Shown here one piece after another: positions 1 through 9,329 of a stretch of 50,261 bases of DNA. Position 1 is the stretch's first letter. Each line of letters begins with the position of its first letter. The DNA is from Rhizobium nepotum 39/7. Its GTDB lineage: Bacteria; Pseudomonadota; Alphaproteobacteria; Rhizobiales; Rhizobiaceae. The DNA is taken from contig NZ_JWJH01000021.1 of assembly GCF_000949865.1 (NCBI RefSeq), positions 1 to 50,261 on the forward strand. The letters are read 5' to 3'. The notes below the pieces were generated by a model, which worked only from the letters and a program-made list of their open reading frames with translations, had not been told where the DNA came from and did no database searches. A program made the position numbers and the translations under genes.

Positions 1-17
1 GTAAAAGGGGTGAATGT

Positions 18-1038
18 TCAGTGCTGATTGACATCGGATACTCGATAACCTTCAGGGAAGGGGTCTGTCGGATCTAGGAAATGCTGTTGTATTCCGTTGA
101 TCCAGGCTTTCCCCGTGATCACAGGACGTATCGCGCGCTTTCCGTGAAGGTCTATCACTTCAGAGACGAGGCCCTCGAACTGTGTTTCGGTAATTGAGAT
201 CCCGGTGTAACGTTCGCCCAACTTAAGTTCGCCTCTAGCATGCAAGATCGACATTCGGGCTGATGTGCCGGTCCCGCTGGGCGACCTGTCGAGCTTTCCA
301 GGTTGTAAGGAAATTGTCGCGCGTCCAGTCAACATGCCGTTGATGTGCTGTGCAGGATGAGTGATCTGACAAAAGGAAATATGATCCCAGCCGTTGGAGG
401 GATGCACGAATCCCAATTGCTCGTTTGCTGCATTGGTAGTCCTTATTCCCATCTCGGCGATATCCCGCGCCTCATCTGGTGAGATGCTAAAACCCAATTG
501 GCGACCATCGACGAGAACATAACTGTCGCCGCCCCATGCCGTATCGACGCTTAGGGTCCCCACTCCAGGGACTTCGATTTGCGCGTTCAGGGCATCCGCA
601 TACGACGGTAGGTTTCTAAAAGTGATGCTCTCAGCTTTTCCATCTCGGCACACCGCGACGATTTCAATAAGTCCGCCAGGTGCCTCAAAGACGAGTTTAG
701 TTTCTGGCTCCTTCATCTCCACGATGCCAGTTTCGAGAAGGACCGTGGCGACGCACATGCGTTTGAGCCAGACATCAAGGGGGTGTCCATTGGCTCCATT
801 ATAATAAAACCATTACGGCGGCTGGGTCTTTAGCCTGTACGAGGAGATTGACGTTTTTGAACACTCCTCCTCGGGGCTCGTTCAAGACGGAATTCCGAAG
901 CTTTCCATCTCTGTGAATAAATCTCGATTGCTCAAGTAATGTGTCGCCTGGCGGGGGCGCTATGCCGCCCACGATCACGTCGCCTATTTCACCGCTCGCA
1001 TGGCAATTGACGATATGAACTACCTTTAAACTGCGCAT
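18..1038 (-). pseudogene. Proline racemase-family gene (trans-3-hydroxyproline dehydratase-like), frameshifted
   Basis: Two open segments (1038-799 and 758-18) together cover one complete proline racemase-family protein. The N-terminal part has the family start with [10 protein letters not shown] and LNEPRGGVF; the C-terminal part has AYGGDS-like and DRSPSGTGTSARM motifs and ends PFPEGYRVSD. Reading the gap shows the conserved [19 protein letters not shown] block intact if one base is restored near 810 and one near 759, so two single-base deletions separate the halves. The first catalytic position, usually Cys or Ser, is Ser in MSGSN. The second, usually Cys or Thr in DRSP(C/T)GTG, is Ser, which is unusual. 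The family racemises or epimerises proline and hydroxyprolines or dehydrates trans-3-hydroxyproline. As written the gene cannot make a full enzyme. Sequencing error is possible, but the neighbouring genes are also decayed. Confidence 0.85.
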
Positions 1039-1688
1039 TTCTCACTGTTCCCTTACGCCAACGGCTCTGAAAATTCTCTGCCTAGGGTCCAACTGCTGAG
1101 GCACTGACGCTAGGCGTGTTGACAGTTGTGATGTTTCATCGGCTACGTTCCTGCCAATTCCATTCGCAAAAATTTCCATCGCTTTTGGACAATCAGGGAT
1201 GATGCAGCCGGAAACCACGAGCCGTTTCCTCGCTAAAATGTATTCTAAAATTAGGTTTTGTATACAGATATTGTATGGCGTATCCGAATCTATTGGATGG
1301 TGCGCAAGATTGTAAGGAACCAATGCCCCATCGTCTTCCGGAGCGGCTGGAGCCAGGATATTGTCCGGTGACAGCGAAGGATCACCTTTGCGTCCTGTCT
1401 GCAGGTGTTGAACGGCGATTGACTGCACCGTGGAAGATAACGGAATTTGACTTCGAGGCGCAGTAGGATTGAGACCAATGCCGCTGGGGAGGCCGGCCTC
1501 AGATTGAAGTGGGTGCAAGTCTTCTATAGGGAGCATAGCCGGAACAGATCGGACTAACCGACTCTCTATCCCGCTTTTGGACGGTCATGGCTGAAGCAGA
1601 ACGACATCGATCTTTTACCGAACGCTTCCGAATCGCGTTAGAGAACGCGGACTGTTGGTTCTCGGAAGGGCGGGCCATCCCATAACCA
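1039..1688. other. Unassigned stretch between two pseudogenes
   Basis: About 650 bases without a recognisable gene. A minus-strand open frame of 164 codons (1536-1042) ends just before the racemase start, but its translation resembles no family I know and has irregular composition, so I treat it as decayed or chance. It could be the remains of a regulator or of the chemoreceptor tail. Near 1255-1280 there are two TTGTAT half-sites (TTTTGTATACAG and ATTGTATGG), as often seen in GntR-type operators, but no regulator gene is intact here. Confidence 0.35.
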
Positions 1689-2639
1689 ACAGGCAAGCAG
1701 ATTGGTCTGGAAGGCGATCTCGTCGATGACGCCGATGATATTGGAGATCTCGTTCGAGGGCTGCTCGATGCCGCCCATGGCGTTGACTGCGTTGGTGACG
1801 ACCGATCCCGATTGCGAGGCGCTGGCCTTCGCGAGTTCGGCAACTTGGCGCGCCTCGTTTGTCCGCTTTGAAGCGTTACCGACGTTGACCGTGATCTGGT
1901 CAAGCGCGGCGGCAGTTTCCTCCAGCGATGCAGCCTGATCCTCGTACGGCGGGACAGGTCGTTGGCGCTGTTGCTCACTTCGCGTGCTCCTGTGTCGATC
2001 ATGTCGGTCGCTACCGCCACGGCCGCCAGCGTCGCGTTGAGTTGCGAGACGGCCGTATTCAGATCGTGATGCAGCGCCTCGAAGTCCGGCACAAAGGGTT
2101 CGTCGAGGCGAAACGAGAGATCGCCCGCGGCGAGCTTCCGAAGGGCTGATGGCCCGATGTCGGCTTCGGCGGCAAGACGCATCAGCCTGAAGACGACGGT
2201 TTGCAATGGCCGCTGATCGAAAGATCTCAACGGCCCCTGCCATCTGGCCGATATCGTCGCTCCGGTTAGCAAATGGGATTTGACTGCCGGTGTCGCCGCC
2301 CGCGAGGCCGGTCATCGCGGCGGTAATCGCACGAACCGGTCTGGCGATCCCGCGCAACACATAAATCGTAGAAGCACGAGCAGCAGGGTAACCATCGCAA
2401 TGACGACGAATGTCGTCAGCGTGGCCGGCGTTGAGGTCGAATTCATCACATTGGTTGCCGCAATGACTGCGGCATTATTTGATTCGAGCAGGGTGTCGAA
2501 AGCAGATTGGGCAGGGGCAATGATCGGCCCCATGCTTTCGAGCATCGACCCCGCCTGCTGATAGTTTCCGACCTTCGAGAACGTGATCATGTTCTCGCCA
2601 GCTTTCCCGTAGGCCAACAAGCTGTCGTTCACCAGCTTC
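1689..2639 (-). pseudogene. Methyl-accepting chemotaxis protein fragment, truncated at both ends
   Basis: Homology to a transmembrane chemoreceptor runs leftward through three frames. The end of a periplasmic four-helix sensor (LVNDSLLAYGKAGENM) is followed by a membrane segment (VVIAMVTLLLVLL), a HAMP domain (IARPVRAITAAMTGLAGGD), a linker with a second HAMP-like stretch (LRKLAAGDLSFRLDEPF) and the first half of the signalling domain (AASLEETAAALDQITVN). It stops at the hairpin tip in DEIAFQTNLLA, where a normal protein would continue NAAVEAARAGE. At least three frameshifts are needed to follow it. The first membrane helix and most of the sensor are replaced by an alcohol dehydrogenase fragment. 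Non-functional remnant. Confidence 0.85.
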
Positions 2640-2851
2640 GCCGCCAATTTCATGGCCAAGTGTCGCAGGCATTGGAATTTTCAGTCCAAGCCATGACCAG
2701 TCACCGTTCCATACGTGCCAGTCCGTTCTGCAGATGCCACTAGCAGTCAGACGGACAAGCGCATCGTCTTCACCGATTTCCGGGATAGGTACATTCCGTA
2801 TGACAAGGGGTGTCCGAAACCGTTCATCTGAACCGTACGCATGGTGTTCAT
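2640..2851 (-). pseudogene. N-terminal fragment of a zinc alcohol dehydrogenase
   Basis: Starting from an ATG at 2851 or 2842, the minus strand encodes MRTVQMNGFG, then after a one-base frameshift near HPL continues as EDDALVRLTASGICRTDWHV, then a W-rich stretch and TLGHEIGG. This is the start of a medium-chain zinc alcohol dehydrogenase: the catalytic-zinc Cys in SGICRTDWH and the GHE motif are both visible. It ends abruptly after GHEIGG and runs straight into the chemoreceptor fragment, so about four fifths of the enzyme is missing. It is a deletion scar. The fusion is out of frame and there is no sign that it is expressed. Confidence 0.8.
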
Positions 2852-3147
2852 TTTATCCTGAATCCTGTTTCGTTATGGCGAGACCTGCTTCCAACGACAG
2901 TCTAAATAAAAAACCGTGAGGGTTTGATCGCCTCACCATTCAGAACACAACGGATGCTAATTCCGGAATTATGGGTGAGCCTGTCAGCTGCCCAAAGCAG
3001 TGTTCAGCTGCATCTGCTAGTATAGCGACAACAGGATAGTGATTTCAGGACGCCAGTTTGAATACCTGGGAAGAGCAAGGGAGGTTCCATTCTGCTGCTC
3101 TTAGTTACATACGTATGACGTTTAAATGCAACTCTCGTAGGCAGGTC
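2852..3147. other. Intergenic stretch, nothing recognised
   Basis: Separates the alcohol dehydrogenase remnant from the end of the first sugar-transport operon. No convincing gene, repeat or operator was seen. The long plus-strand open frame that begins here lies antisense to the binding-protein gene and is rejected. Confidence 0.4.
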
Positions 3148-3185
3148 GAAGTCCAACGCTCTCGAGTACGAGCGCGTTGGACTTC
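3148..3185. terminator. Hairpin at end of leftward sugar ABC operon
   Basis: A perfect 12-bp inverted repeat, GAAGTCCAACGC (3148-3159) and GCGTTGGACTTC (3174-3185), with a 14-base loop. It lies 8 bases past the stop of the binding-protein gene. No T-run follows, so it may act as a Rho-assisted terminator or as a 3' mRNA-stabilising stem. Confidence 0.65.
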
Positions 3186-3192
3186 TTGGATA

Positions 3193-4203
3193 TCAGTTCT
3201 TTGCGTTCAGGAATTTGTCAGCGTTCTCTGCCGTGACATAGGTCCACGGAACGGGATAAAGCTTTGCAGTGCCCTCACCCCAAGGCATCTGAGGATATTC
3301 GGCCCAGCAATCCGAAAGCGGCTTGTAAGAGTCTCCGATCACCTTGCGCAACGCAACATCAACGGCGCCTTGTGCCTGCGTATGAGCATCTTGGCGGATA
3401 GACAGGATCATTTCGCCGTTTTTAACGGCTCTGATCGCGTCGGAAACGCCATCGATACCAACGACAGGAATCGTCTTCGGATCGATACCAGCCGCTTTCA
3501 TCGCAGCAATCGCACCAAGGCCCATCTCGTCATTTTGAGCGAGAACGCCTTGAATCTTACCCTTATGCGACGTCAGCCAGTTCTGCATCAGCACCATCCC
3601 CTCGGAGCGCGACCAGTTGCCGGTCTTGCGTTCGAGGACAGTGATATCCTTGTTGGCGTCGAGCGCAGCCTTGTTGCCTTTAGTCCTGAGTTCCTGACCA
3701 AGGTTTCCTTCCGGTCCGATCAGGACGACGATGTTCCCCTTGCCGCCCATCGCCTTGAACAGCACTTCCGCTTCATACTGTCCGGCCGCGACATCGTCAG
3801 AGCCAACAAACGATACGAGCTCGTCGCTCTTGGCCGGCCCATTCGAGCCTACGACCGGCAAACCGCGCGTTTGCGCTTTGTGGATGACGCCTTTCGCGGC
3901 ATAGCTGTCGATAGGAATGTAGATCGCCACGTCGTACTTCTGGGTCACCATCAGGTCAAACTGCGAGGCTTGCGTTGAATGGTCGTAGTTGCCGTCGAAA
4001 ACGGTAATCTCTGCCAATCCGTTGGAAAAGGCCGGATGTTTCTTGATTTCGCTAGCCCAGATCTGCGCATATTCGTTCTTCAGACCGTAGACCGCGGCTC
4101 CCACCTTCACGGGCTTCGTTCCAGCTGCAAAAGCAGCTCTTCCGGCCAGCGGCACCATGCCTGCAGCGGCCATCAGCATCAGTGTATTTCTCCGAGTAAT
4201 CAT
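3193..4203 (-). CDS. Sugar ABC transporter substrate-binding protein (importer A)
   Basis: Periplasmic type I binding protein of the ribose/CUT2 group (Peripla_BP_4), 336 residues, delivering a sugar or polyol to the adjacent permease and ATPase. The ATG at 4203 is chosen because GGAGGAAG sits just upstream; a longer frame from 4215 would include the ribosome-binding site. The N-terminus (TRRNTLMLMAAAGM, ending RAAFA) is a signal peptide with a twin-arginine-like RR, followed by a mature start PVKVGAAVYG. Family landmarks include IYIPIDSY, GNWSRSEGM and VVGIDGVSDAIRAV. It is the last gene of a leftward ATPase-permease-binding protein operon. It is clearly paralogous to the binding protein at 15974-16987 (shared NWSR, QNDEM/ENDEM, QAQGA and SYKP blocks). 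Substrate unproven; context suggests a polyol or ketose. Confidence 0.9.
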   Translation of the reverse strand: MITRRNTLMLMAAAGMVPLAGRAAFAAGTKPVKVGAAVYGLKNEYAQIWASEIKKHPAFSNGLAEITVFDGNYDHSTQASQFDLMVTQKYDVAIYIPIDSYAAKGVIHKAQTRGLPVVGSNGPAKSDELVSFVGSDDVAAGQYEAEVLFKAMGGKGNIVVLIGPEGNLGQELRTKGNKAALDANKDITVLERKTGNWSRSEGMVLMQNWLTSHKGKIQGVLAQNDEMGLGAIAAMKAAGIDPKTIPVVGIDGVSDAIRAVKNGEMILSIRQDAHTQAQGAVDVALRKVIGDSYKPLSDCWAEYPQMPWGEGTAKLYPVPWTYVTAENADKFLNAKN

Positions 4204-4323
4204 CGCTTCCTCCAATTATGTGCAATGACACGGGTGCACATCTCCCGAACTTGAGCGAAGAGGGCGAGCCCTTTCCACAATGACGTTTAGTTCAACCGGC
4301 AGACGCCGAGATGATCGTTGCGG

Positions 4324-5301
4324 CTATCTTATCCGCGCGCGCACCGTGTCAAGGAACACGGCGAAGACAATGACCACGCCCTTAATGACCTGCTTGTTGC
4401 CAGAGTCGACGGAGAGCAAATCAAGGCCGTTGTTGATGACGCCGATCAGCAAGGCGCCAAGAATCGTCCCGACCACGCCGCCGCAACCGCCGGCAAGGCT
4501 CGTGCCGCCGATCACCACGGCTGCGATTGCATCCAGTTCATAGCCAAGCCCGGCCTGCAGCGAAGCGGACGTCGCACGAGATGTATAAATGATCCCGGAC
4601 AGTGCTGCGCAGACGCCACTGATCAGATAGACCGAAAATTTGATAAAGCCGATATTCACCCCCGCGGTCCGCGCGCCGCGCTCATTGCCCCCGACGGCAT
4701 AAACGTAGCGCCCAAACCGGGTGAACTTCAGGACCAGGAACGAGATGATGGCGACGAGAGCAAAAATGTAGACCGAAAACTGGACGCCCCAGAGCTGCCC
4801 GTTGCCGATCAGCATAAAATTGTCGGAAAGATCAGAAATCTGCGAGCCATGATTATAGATCTGCGTCAGTCCCCGGGCGGCACTGAGCATTCCGAGGGTG
4901 ACGATGAACGGCGGTATGCTTCTCGAGCCCGCTATGATCGCGCCATTGATTGCGCCAGCGGTTGCGCCGACTGCCAATCCAACCAGCAATGCAGCGGCAA
5001 CGCCAAGATTGAGATCCGACGATGTCACAACACTGGCAGACACGATCCCGGCGAGGGCCAAAATAGAGCCGACCGAGAGGTCTATCCCTGCAGTCAATAT
5101 CACGAAAGTCAGACCTACCGCCATGATGCCGTTGATGGACACCTGGGCCAGGATATTACCGATGTTGTCCCCGGTGGCGAAATAGGGGGTGGTAAACGAC
5201 AGAGTAATGCAGAGGACGACAAAACCTGCCGCGATGCCATAGCGCGATGCCATTTCGAGGAGGCTGGCATGATTGATGTTAGTCATGAAGTTGTCTTTCA
5301 C
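4324..5301 (-). CDS. Sugar ABC transporter permease (importer A)
   Basis: RbsC-type inner-membrane permease of CUT2 importers, about 325 residues, rich in hydrophobic helices. The signature LTAGIDLSVGSILALAG and the C-terminal AAVVIGGTSLAGG are visible. A GTG at 5301 overlaps the ATPase stop as GTGA, giving translational coupling; an ATG at 5286 (MTNINHAS) is the alternative start. It forms the membrane channel with the ATPase encoded upstream. About 120 bases separate it from the binding-protein gene. Its closest relative in the window is the permease at 14961-15929. Confidence 0.9.
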   Translation of the reverse strand: MKDNFMTNINHASLLEMASRYGIAAGFVVLCITLSFTTPYFATGDNIGNILAQVSINGIMAVGLTFVILTAGIDLSVGSILALAGIVSASVVTSSDLNLGVAAALLVGLAVGATAGAINGAIIAGSRSIPPFIVTLGMLSAARGLTQIYNHGSQISDLSDNFMLIGNGQLWGVQFSVYIFALVAIISFLVLKFTRFGRYVYAVGGNERGARTAGVNIGFIKFSVYLISGVCAALSGIIYTSRATSASLQAGLGYELDAIAAVVIGGTSLAGGCGGVVGTILGALLIGVINNGLDLLSVDSGNKQVIKGVVIVFAVFLDTVRARIR

Positions 5302-6821
5302 GATGCGAGATGAAGAAGTTGTTCGTGGGTGGCGTCGGCGACCAGCATGTCCCCAACAATCTTGCCCCGTCGGAACACCAGAATTCGGTCGGCGACCTGT
5401 AGGATTTCGTCGAGCTCGGACGACACCACCAAAGCTGTTTTGCCTTCTGATACGAAGTTTCTCAGGAATGCGTAGATTGCTTGCTTGGCACCCTCGTCGA
5501 TGCCGCGCGTCGGCTCGTCACAAAGCAGGATACGCGGGTTCGTAACCAGGCATCTGGAGAGAACGACCTTTTGCTGATTTCCTCCAGACAGGTCCTGAAC
5601 GTCGTCTTCGACCGATCCCATGCGCAGTGAAAAAGCCTGCGCCATCTCTGTAACGATCTTCCTTTCGCCGCGACGTTTGACAAAGCCAAAAAACGAATAT
5701 TTACGCAGCGCGGAGAGCGAGATGTTTTCTCTGATCGGGCGGCAAAGGATAAGGCCGGTTTCTTTTCGGTCTTCGGTCGCCAATGCCATGCGCTTCGAGA
5801 TCGCGTCTCGTGGCGAAGATACCCTGACGGGCTTCCCGTCAATTTGAAGCTCACCTTCGTCCTGCTTGGTAATGCCGAAGAGGGCGTCCAAAAATTCGCT
5901 GCGTCCGGCACCCATGAGCCCGAACACGCCTAGAATTTCTCGCTCGCGGAGTTTGAGGCTGATGTTCTGGAATTGGTCGCCCCGGGAGTAGTTCTTGACC
6001 TCGAGGATCGTCAAACCCGGCTCGCGCTGATCCGCGGATAACGGCTTCACCGTGCGACCAACAATAAGCCGCACTAACTCTTCCCGATCAATGTCGCCAA
6101 GTTTGCCCGTCTGAACAAAGGCGCCGTCGCGGAAGACAGTATAATCCTCAGCTATTCTGAAAAGTTCGCTAAGTCGGTGAGAGACGTAGACAATGCCGAC
6201 GCCTTGCCGGGTCAGCGACCGGATCGCTTCGAAAAGGACATCGGTTTCCGCCTCGCCGATCGCCGAGGTTGGCTCATCCATAATCAGAACCTTGCTATCC
6301 TGACTGATCGCCTTGGCGATTTCGACCAGCTGTATCTTGGCGATGGAAAGGTCGCCGACACGTGCCCGCGGATCTATCGGAAATTTCAGCCGATCGAGCA
6401 GTTCTTTAGCGTTGTTGAACAAGGTCGGATAATCGACGACTCCATACCGGGTGGGTTCGCGGCCAAGATAGATATTCTCAGCGACTGTCGCCTCCAGAAT
6501 GGGGCTAAGTTCCTGCGTAATGATCGCTATCCCGGCCTCAAGCGCTTCCCGCGGCGACGTGAAGCGGACGGCAACGCCGTCCAGATCGATCTGACCATCA
6601 TCGGGGCGGATCAGACCCATCAAGACACTGAGAAATGTCGATTTGCCGGCTCCATTGCCACCGCAGAGCGCATGAACCGATCCGCGGCGCAGCTCCAGAC
6701 GTCCGTCCGTCAAAGCAGCTACGTGGCCATAGGTCTTCTTCACGCCGGTTGCCGCCAACAGAAGGTTCTCACCAGCTATTAGGCCGGCAGGCTGCAAAAC
6801 TGCTTCAACTGAATTCGCCAT
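5298..6821 (-). CDS. Sugar ABC transporter ATP-binding protein (importer A)
   Basis: RbsA/MglA-type double ATPase, 507 residues, energising sugar import. Domain 1 has Walker A CGGNGAGKST (Lys60), a degenerate signature LSIAKIQLVEIAKA and Walker B VLIMDEPTSAIGE. Domain 2 has the usual degenerate Walker A GLMGAGRSE, a proper LSGGNQQKVVLSR signature and LLCDEPTRGID. Walker A reads GGN where most relatives have GEN; the paralogue at 13409 shares this. First gene of the leftward operon, divergent from the ketose epimerase gene across a 306-bp promoter region. Confidence 0.92.
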   Translation of the reverse strand: MANSVEAVLQPAGLIAGENLLLAATGVKKTYGHVAALTDGRLELRRGSVHALCGGNGAGKSTFLSVLMGLIRPDDGQIDLDGVAVRFTSPREALEAGIAIITQELSPILEATVAENIYLGREPTRYGVVDYPTLFNNAKELLDRLKFPIDPRARVGDLSIAKIQLVEIAKAISQDSKVLIMDEPTSAIGEAETDVLFEAIRSLTRQGVGIVYVSHRLSELFRIAEDYTVFRDGAFVQTGKLGDIDREELVRLIVGRTVKPLSADQREPGLTILEVKNYSRGDQFQNISLKLREREILGVFGLMGAGRSEFLDALFGITKQDEGELQIDGKPVRVSSPRDAISKRMALATEDRKETGLILCRPIRENISLSALRKYSFFGFVKRRGERKIVTEMAQAFSLRMGSVEDDVQDLSGGNQQKVVLSRCLVTNPRILLCDEPTRGIDEGAKQAIYAFLRNFVSEGKTALVVSSELDEILQVADRILVFRRGKIVGDMLVADATHEQLLHLAS

Positions 6822-7127
6822 ATGATCTCCTCCAAAGAAATCTCAAGCCCCCCGCTTTGATGCCTTAATAGATCACATCGACACGATGCGCAATAATTTG
6901 TTGGGCAACTGTGCAAATATCAATGCTGCGTTGCAGCAATGAATGTCGCAACGGCTGATTAAATTACCATGAATGCCGGAAAGCGGCGACGAATTAGCTG
7001 TTCGCAACTGCGAGATAGAAATGTTCGATCAAAAAATCGACATATGTCCGTAATTATTTCGTTGTATTGCCATACAAAAATGATTTATCACGGTGACTAT
7101 CAGTGGATCGGAAATGGAGGTTAAGAC
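6822..7127. promoter_or_regulatory. Divergent promoter region with two inverted repeats
   Basis: Separates the leftward importer A operon from the rightward catabolic operon. Seen directly: TGCTGC-GTT-GCAGCA (6924-6938), and TTGTAT-TGCC-ATACAA (7062-7077), a spaced 6-bp inverted repeat about 50 bases before the epimerase start. The octamer TTATTTCG (7054-7061) recurs in the 13.1-13.4 kb intergenic region ahead of importer B. These are operator candidates for the ROK regulator encoded at 8080, by inference only. No confident -35/-10 pair was assigned. Confidence 0.5.
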
Positions 7128-8015
7128 ATGCGGCGCTTAGGGATACACTCATTTGTATGGACAGGCGGCCAATCTCAGGAAGGGCTCGAGGAGGCTTTGC
7201 GTAAGACGGCCGAGCATGGTTATCGCACGATCGAATTTGCATATTTGCGGCCTGAGAAATTCAATCTGGATAAGCTCGCCAAGCTAGCGCAATCTCTCGA
7301 CGTCGAGATCGGCGTGACCATGGGTCTGTCGCTGGATAAAGACGTATCGAGTGAGAACTCCGACGAAGTCGCGGGTGGAAAAGCGGTATTGGCCGATGCT
7401 GTAAAAGCGGTTCGTGACATCGGCGGCAACAAGCTGGGTGGCATTCTCTATTCGGCGCACACCAAATATAACCGGCAGCCGACCAAAAAAGGCTGGGACA
7501 ATAGTGTCGCCGCGATCGCAAAGACCGCAGATATCGCGAAAGCGAGTGGCGTCGATCTAGTCCTGGAACTGGTGAACCGATTTGAGTCCAATCTTTTGAA
7601 CACGACGGCTCAGGGGCTTCGATTCATTGAGGAGACGGGCTCCGATCATGTGCGGTTGCACCTCGATACCTTCCACATGAATATCGAGGAAGCAAACCCA
7701 GCCGCGGCGATCCGTCTGGCGGGCGACAAGATCGGATATTTCCATATAGGCGAAAGCAATCGTGGGTATCTCGGTGACGGCACGATCAACTTCGATCTGA
7801 TCTTCGACGCGCTGCTTGATGTCGACTACCAGCGGGACATAGTGTTTGAGAGTTTCTCGACCACCGTTGTGGACGAGGGGCTGTCTCTGGCATGTGCCAT
7901 CTGGCGCGATACCTGGACTGAGAACGATCCGTTGGCGGCCCATGCGAAACGCTATATCGAACTGAAGATGGACGAAGCAAAGCGTCGTCGCGCCACGAAC
8001 GCAAGGTCGGCATAA
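7128..8015 (+). CDS. Ketose 3-epimerase (D-tagatose/D-psicose 3-epimerase family)
   Basis: TIM-barrel sugar epimerase of 295 residues that interconverts ketoses at C3 with a divalent metal. Metal ligands expected for D-tagatose 3-epimerase are all present: Glu147 in LELVNRFE, Asp180 in HLDTFHMNIEE, His206 in YFHIGESNR and Glu241 in VFESFS, each offset by exactly five from the Pseudomonas cichorii enzyme numbering (152, 185, 211, 246) as I remember it. The ATG follows GGAGGTTAAGAC. It is the first gene of the rightward operon, upstream of the regulator, kinase, GatZ-like protein and polyol dehydrogenases, so it likely feeds a ketose into the tagatose route. Exact substrate pair (tagatose/sorbose, fructose/psicose, or L-sugars) unknown. 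Confidence 0.88.
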   Translation: MRRLGIHSFVWTGGQSQEGLEEALRKTAEHGYRTIEFAYLRPEKFNLDKLAKLAQSLDVEIGVTMGLSLDKDVSSENSDEVAGGKAVLADAVKAVRDIGGNKLGGILYSAHTKYNRQPTKKGWDNSVAAIAKTADIAKASGVDLVLELVNRFESNLLNTTAQGLRFIEETGSDHVRLHLDTFHMNIEEANPAAAIRLAGDKIGYFHIGESNRGYLGDGTINFDLIFDALLDVDYQRDIVFESFSTTVVDEGLSLACAIWRDTWTENDPLAAHAKRYIELKMDEAKRRRATNARSA

Positions 8016-8031
8016 ACCTTCAGGCGATCTG

Positions 8032-8052
8032 CCCCGAGTGTTAGTGTCGGGG
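8032..8052 (+). terminator. Short stem-loop between epimerase and ROK genes
   Basis: CCCCGA (8032-8037) pairs with TCGGGG (8047-8052) across a 9-base loop, 17 bases after the epimerase stop. There is no T-run. It could attenuate read-through into the regulator gene or have no function. Confidence 0.35.
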
Positions 8053-8079
8053 TAGATTAACATCTTACAGGTTGGAAAA

Positions 8080-9324
8080 GTGAACGATATCTCCGCTCTA
8101 GGAAGCTCTCCACGCCGCATAAGGCAAACCAATGTCGCTGCTGCCCTCAGGAGCCTGTACACGTTCGGACGCATGAGCCGCGCGGATTTGGCCCGACGGC
8201 TTGGGCTAAACCGGTCGTCTTCAGGCCAGATCGTTGCAGAACTGACCGGGAGCGGCCTCGTTCACGAAGTCGAGGATTCAAGCGACCGCAAGGGCGAACA
8301 TTCCCGCGCGGGCCGGCCAGGCATTCTTCTGGAGCTTGTGCCGGATGCCGCGGTTTTTCTCGGTGTCGAGATCGGCGTGGAGCATATCACCGCTGTCATC
8401 ATCGACTTGTGCGGCCAGGTCCAATCTTTCCGCACACAGGCATTTGACGCACCCAGCAAGACCGTCGACCAGGCGGTCGAACAAGCTTTTGAGCTTGCGT
8501 TGGGTGGTATTGAGGACAATCTGCTGCAACGGTGCCGTGGCGTTGGGCTGTCGGCACCTGCCCACATAGACGCTCATGGATTTGTAAGCCTGGCGCCTAT
8601 CATCGGGTGGCGCAACGTCGCTTTATCGCAGATCGCCAGAGCGGCCTTTCCTCTCGATGTGCCCATTATCATCGAAAACGACGCCAACGCCTTTGCCATC
8701 GGCGACAGCTACAAGCATGGCTATTCCGGCGTCACGCTGTTCCTGCTGATGGAGACCGGGGTCGGCGGCGGCGTGCTGGTCGATGGCAAGCTGTTTCGCG
8801 GCGGACACGGCCTCGCCGGCGAAATTGGTCACACGCTGGTCCCGGGCAGCGGCGGCCAGAGGTTCGAACAGCTCATCGGGCGGGAAGCGCTGGTCTCGCA
8901 ATATCGACTGGCGAAGGGAGACACTAGCGTCGACCTGGCTGAGTTCCTGGATGACGTCCGGGATCGGGCTCCCGCGGCCGTGACCATCGCTGAGACATGG
9001 TCAAGGCATCTGGCGCTTGCCCTGATGCAGGCCTGTCGCCTGCTTGATCCCAACAGGATCGTGCTTGGCGGTTCCGTCGCATCGCTCTATCCGATGGTCT
9101 CCGCCCGGGTTGCCGTCTACATGGCAGAGGGCCAGGAAATCGCTTTTCCGGCGCCGCAGATCGTCGTCGATGAAGACGCCAAGCTCGGCTCGGCCTTCGG
9201 CGCCGCCTGCCTCCTGCATCAGCGGTTCATGTCGCTCGACAGTGATACTTTTGCCAGCGAAGAGCCAACGCAAATTGGAACGGCCGGTGGCGAAGGACCG
9301 CTGCCGCCGAATGACGAAAGATAA
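8080..9324 (+). CDS. ROK-family transcriptional regulator
   Basis: 414-residue NagC/XylR-type regulator. An N-terminal winged helix-turn-helix ([20 protein letters not shown], about residues 28-47) is followed by a ROK sugar-kinase-like domain with [12 protein letters not shown] and [13 protein letters not shown]. The Cys-rich zinc motif usual after GE(I/L)GH is absent (it reads [11 protein letters not shown]), so either zinc is bound differently or the protein belongs to a zinc-less branch. The GTG at 8080 is the start; no ATG fits the N-terminus. Placed within the catabolic operon, it probably senses the pathway sugar and represses the divergent promoters at 6822-7127 and perhaps 13141-13408. 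Confidence 0.9.
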   Translation: MNDISALGSSPRRIRQTNVAAALRSLYTFGRMSRADLARRLGLNRSSSGQIVAELTGSGLVHEVEDSSDRKGEHSRAGRPGILLELVPDAAVFLGVEIGVEHITAVIIDLCGQVQSFRTQAFDAPSKTVDQAVEQAFELALGGIEDNLLQRCRGVGLSAPAHIDAHGFVSLAPIIGWRNVALSQIARAAFPLDVPIIIENDANAFAIGDSYKHGYSGVTLFLLMETGVGGGVLVDGKLFRGGHGLAGEIGHTLVPGSGGQRFEQLIGREALVSQYRLAKGDTSVDLAEFLDDVRDRAPAAVTIAETWSRHLALALMQACRLLDPNRIVLGGSVASLYPMVSARVAVYMAEGQEIAFPAPQIVVDEDAKLGSAFGAACLLHQRFMSLDSDTFASEEPTQIGTAGGEGPLPPNDER

Positions 9325-9329
9325 CGCAT

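Noticed and set aside
1042..1536. 164-codon minus-strand frame upstream of the racemase
   Set aside because: No recognisable family and no convincing ribosome-binding site; lies among pseudogenes. Kept only as part of an unassigned stretch.
3058..3978. 306-codon plus-strand frame
   Set aside because: Antisense to the importer A binding protein, whose signal peptide, ribosome-binding site and family motifs are clear; the plus-strand translation is Arg/His-rich with no family resemblance.
4318..5313. 331-codon plus-strand frame
   Set aside because: Antisense shadow of the importer A permease; the highly charged product is typical of the reverse complement of a membrane-protein gene.
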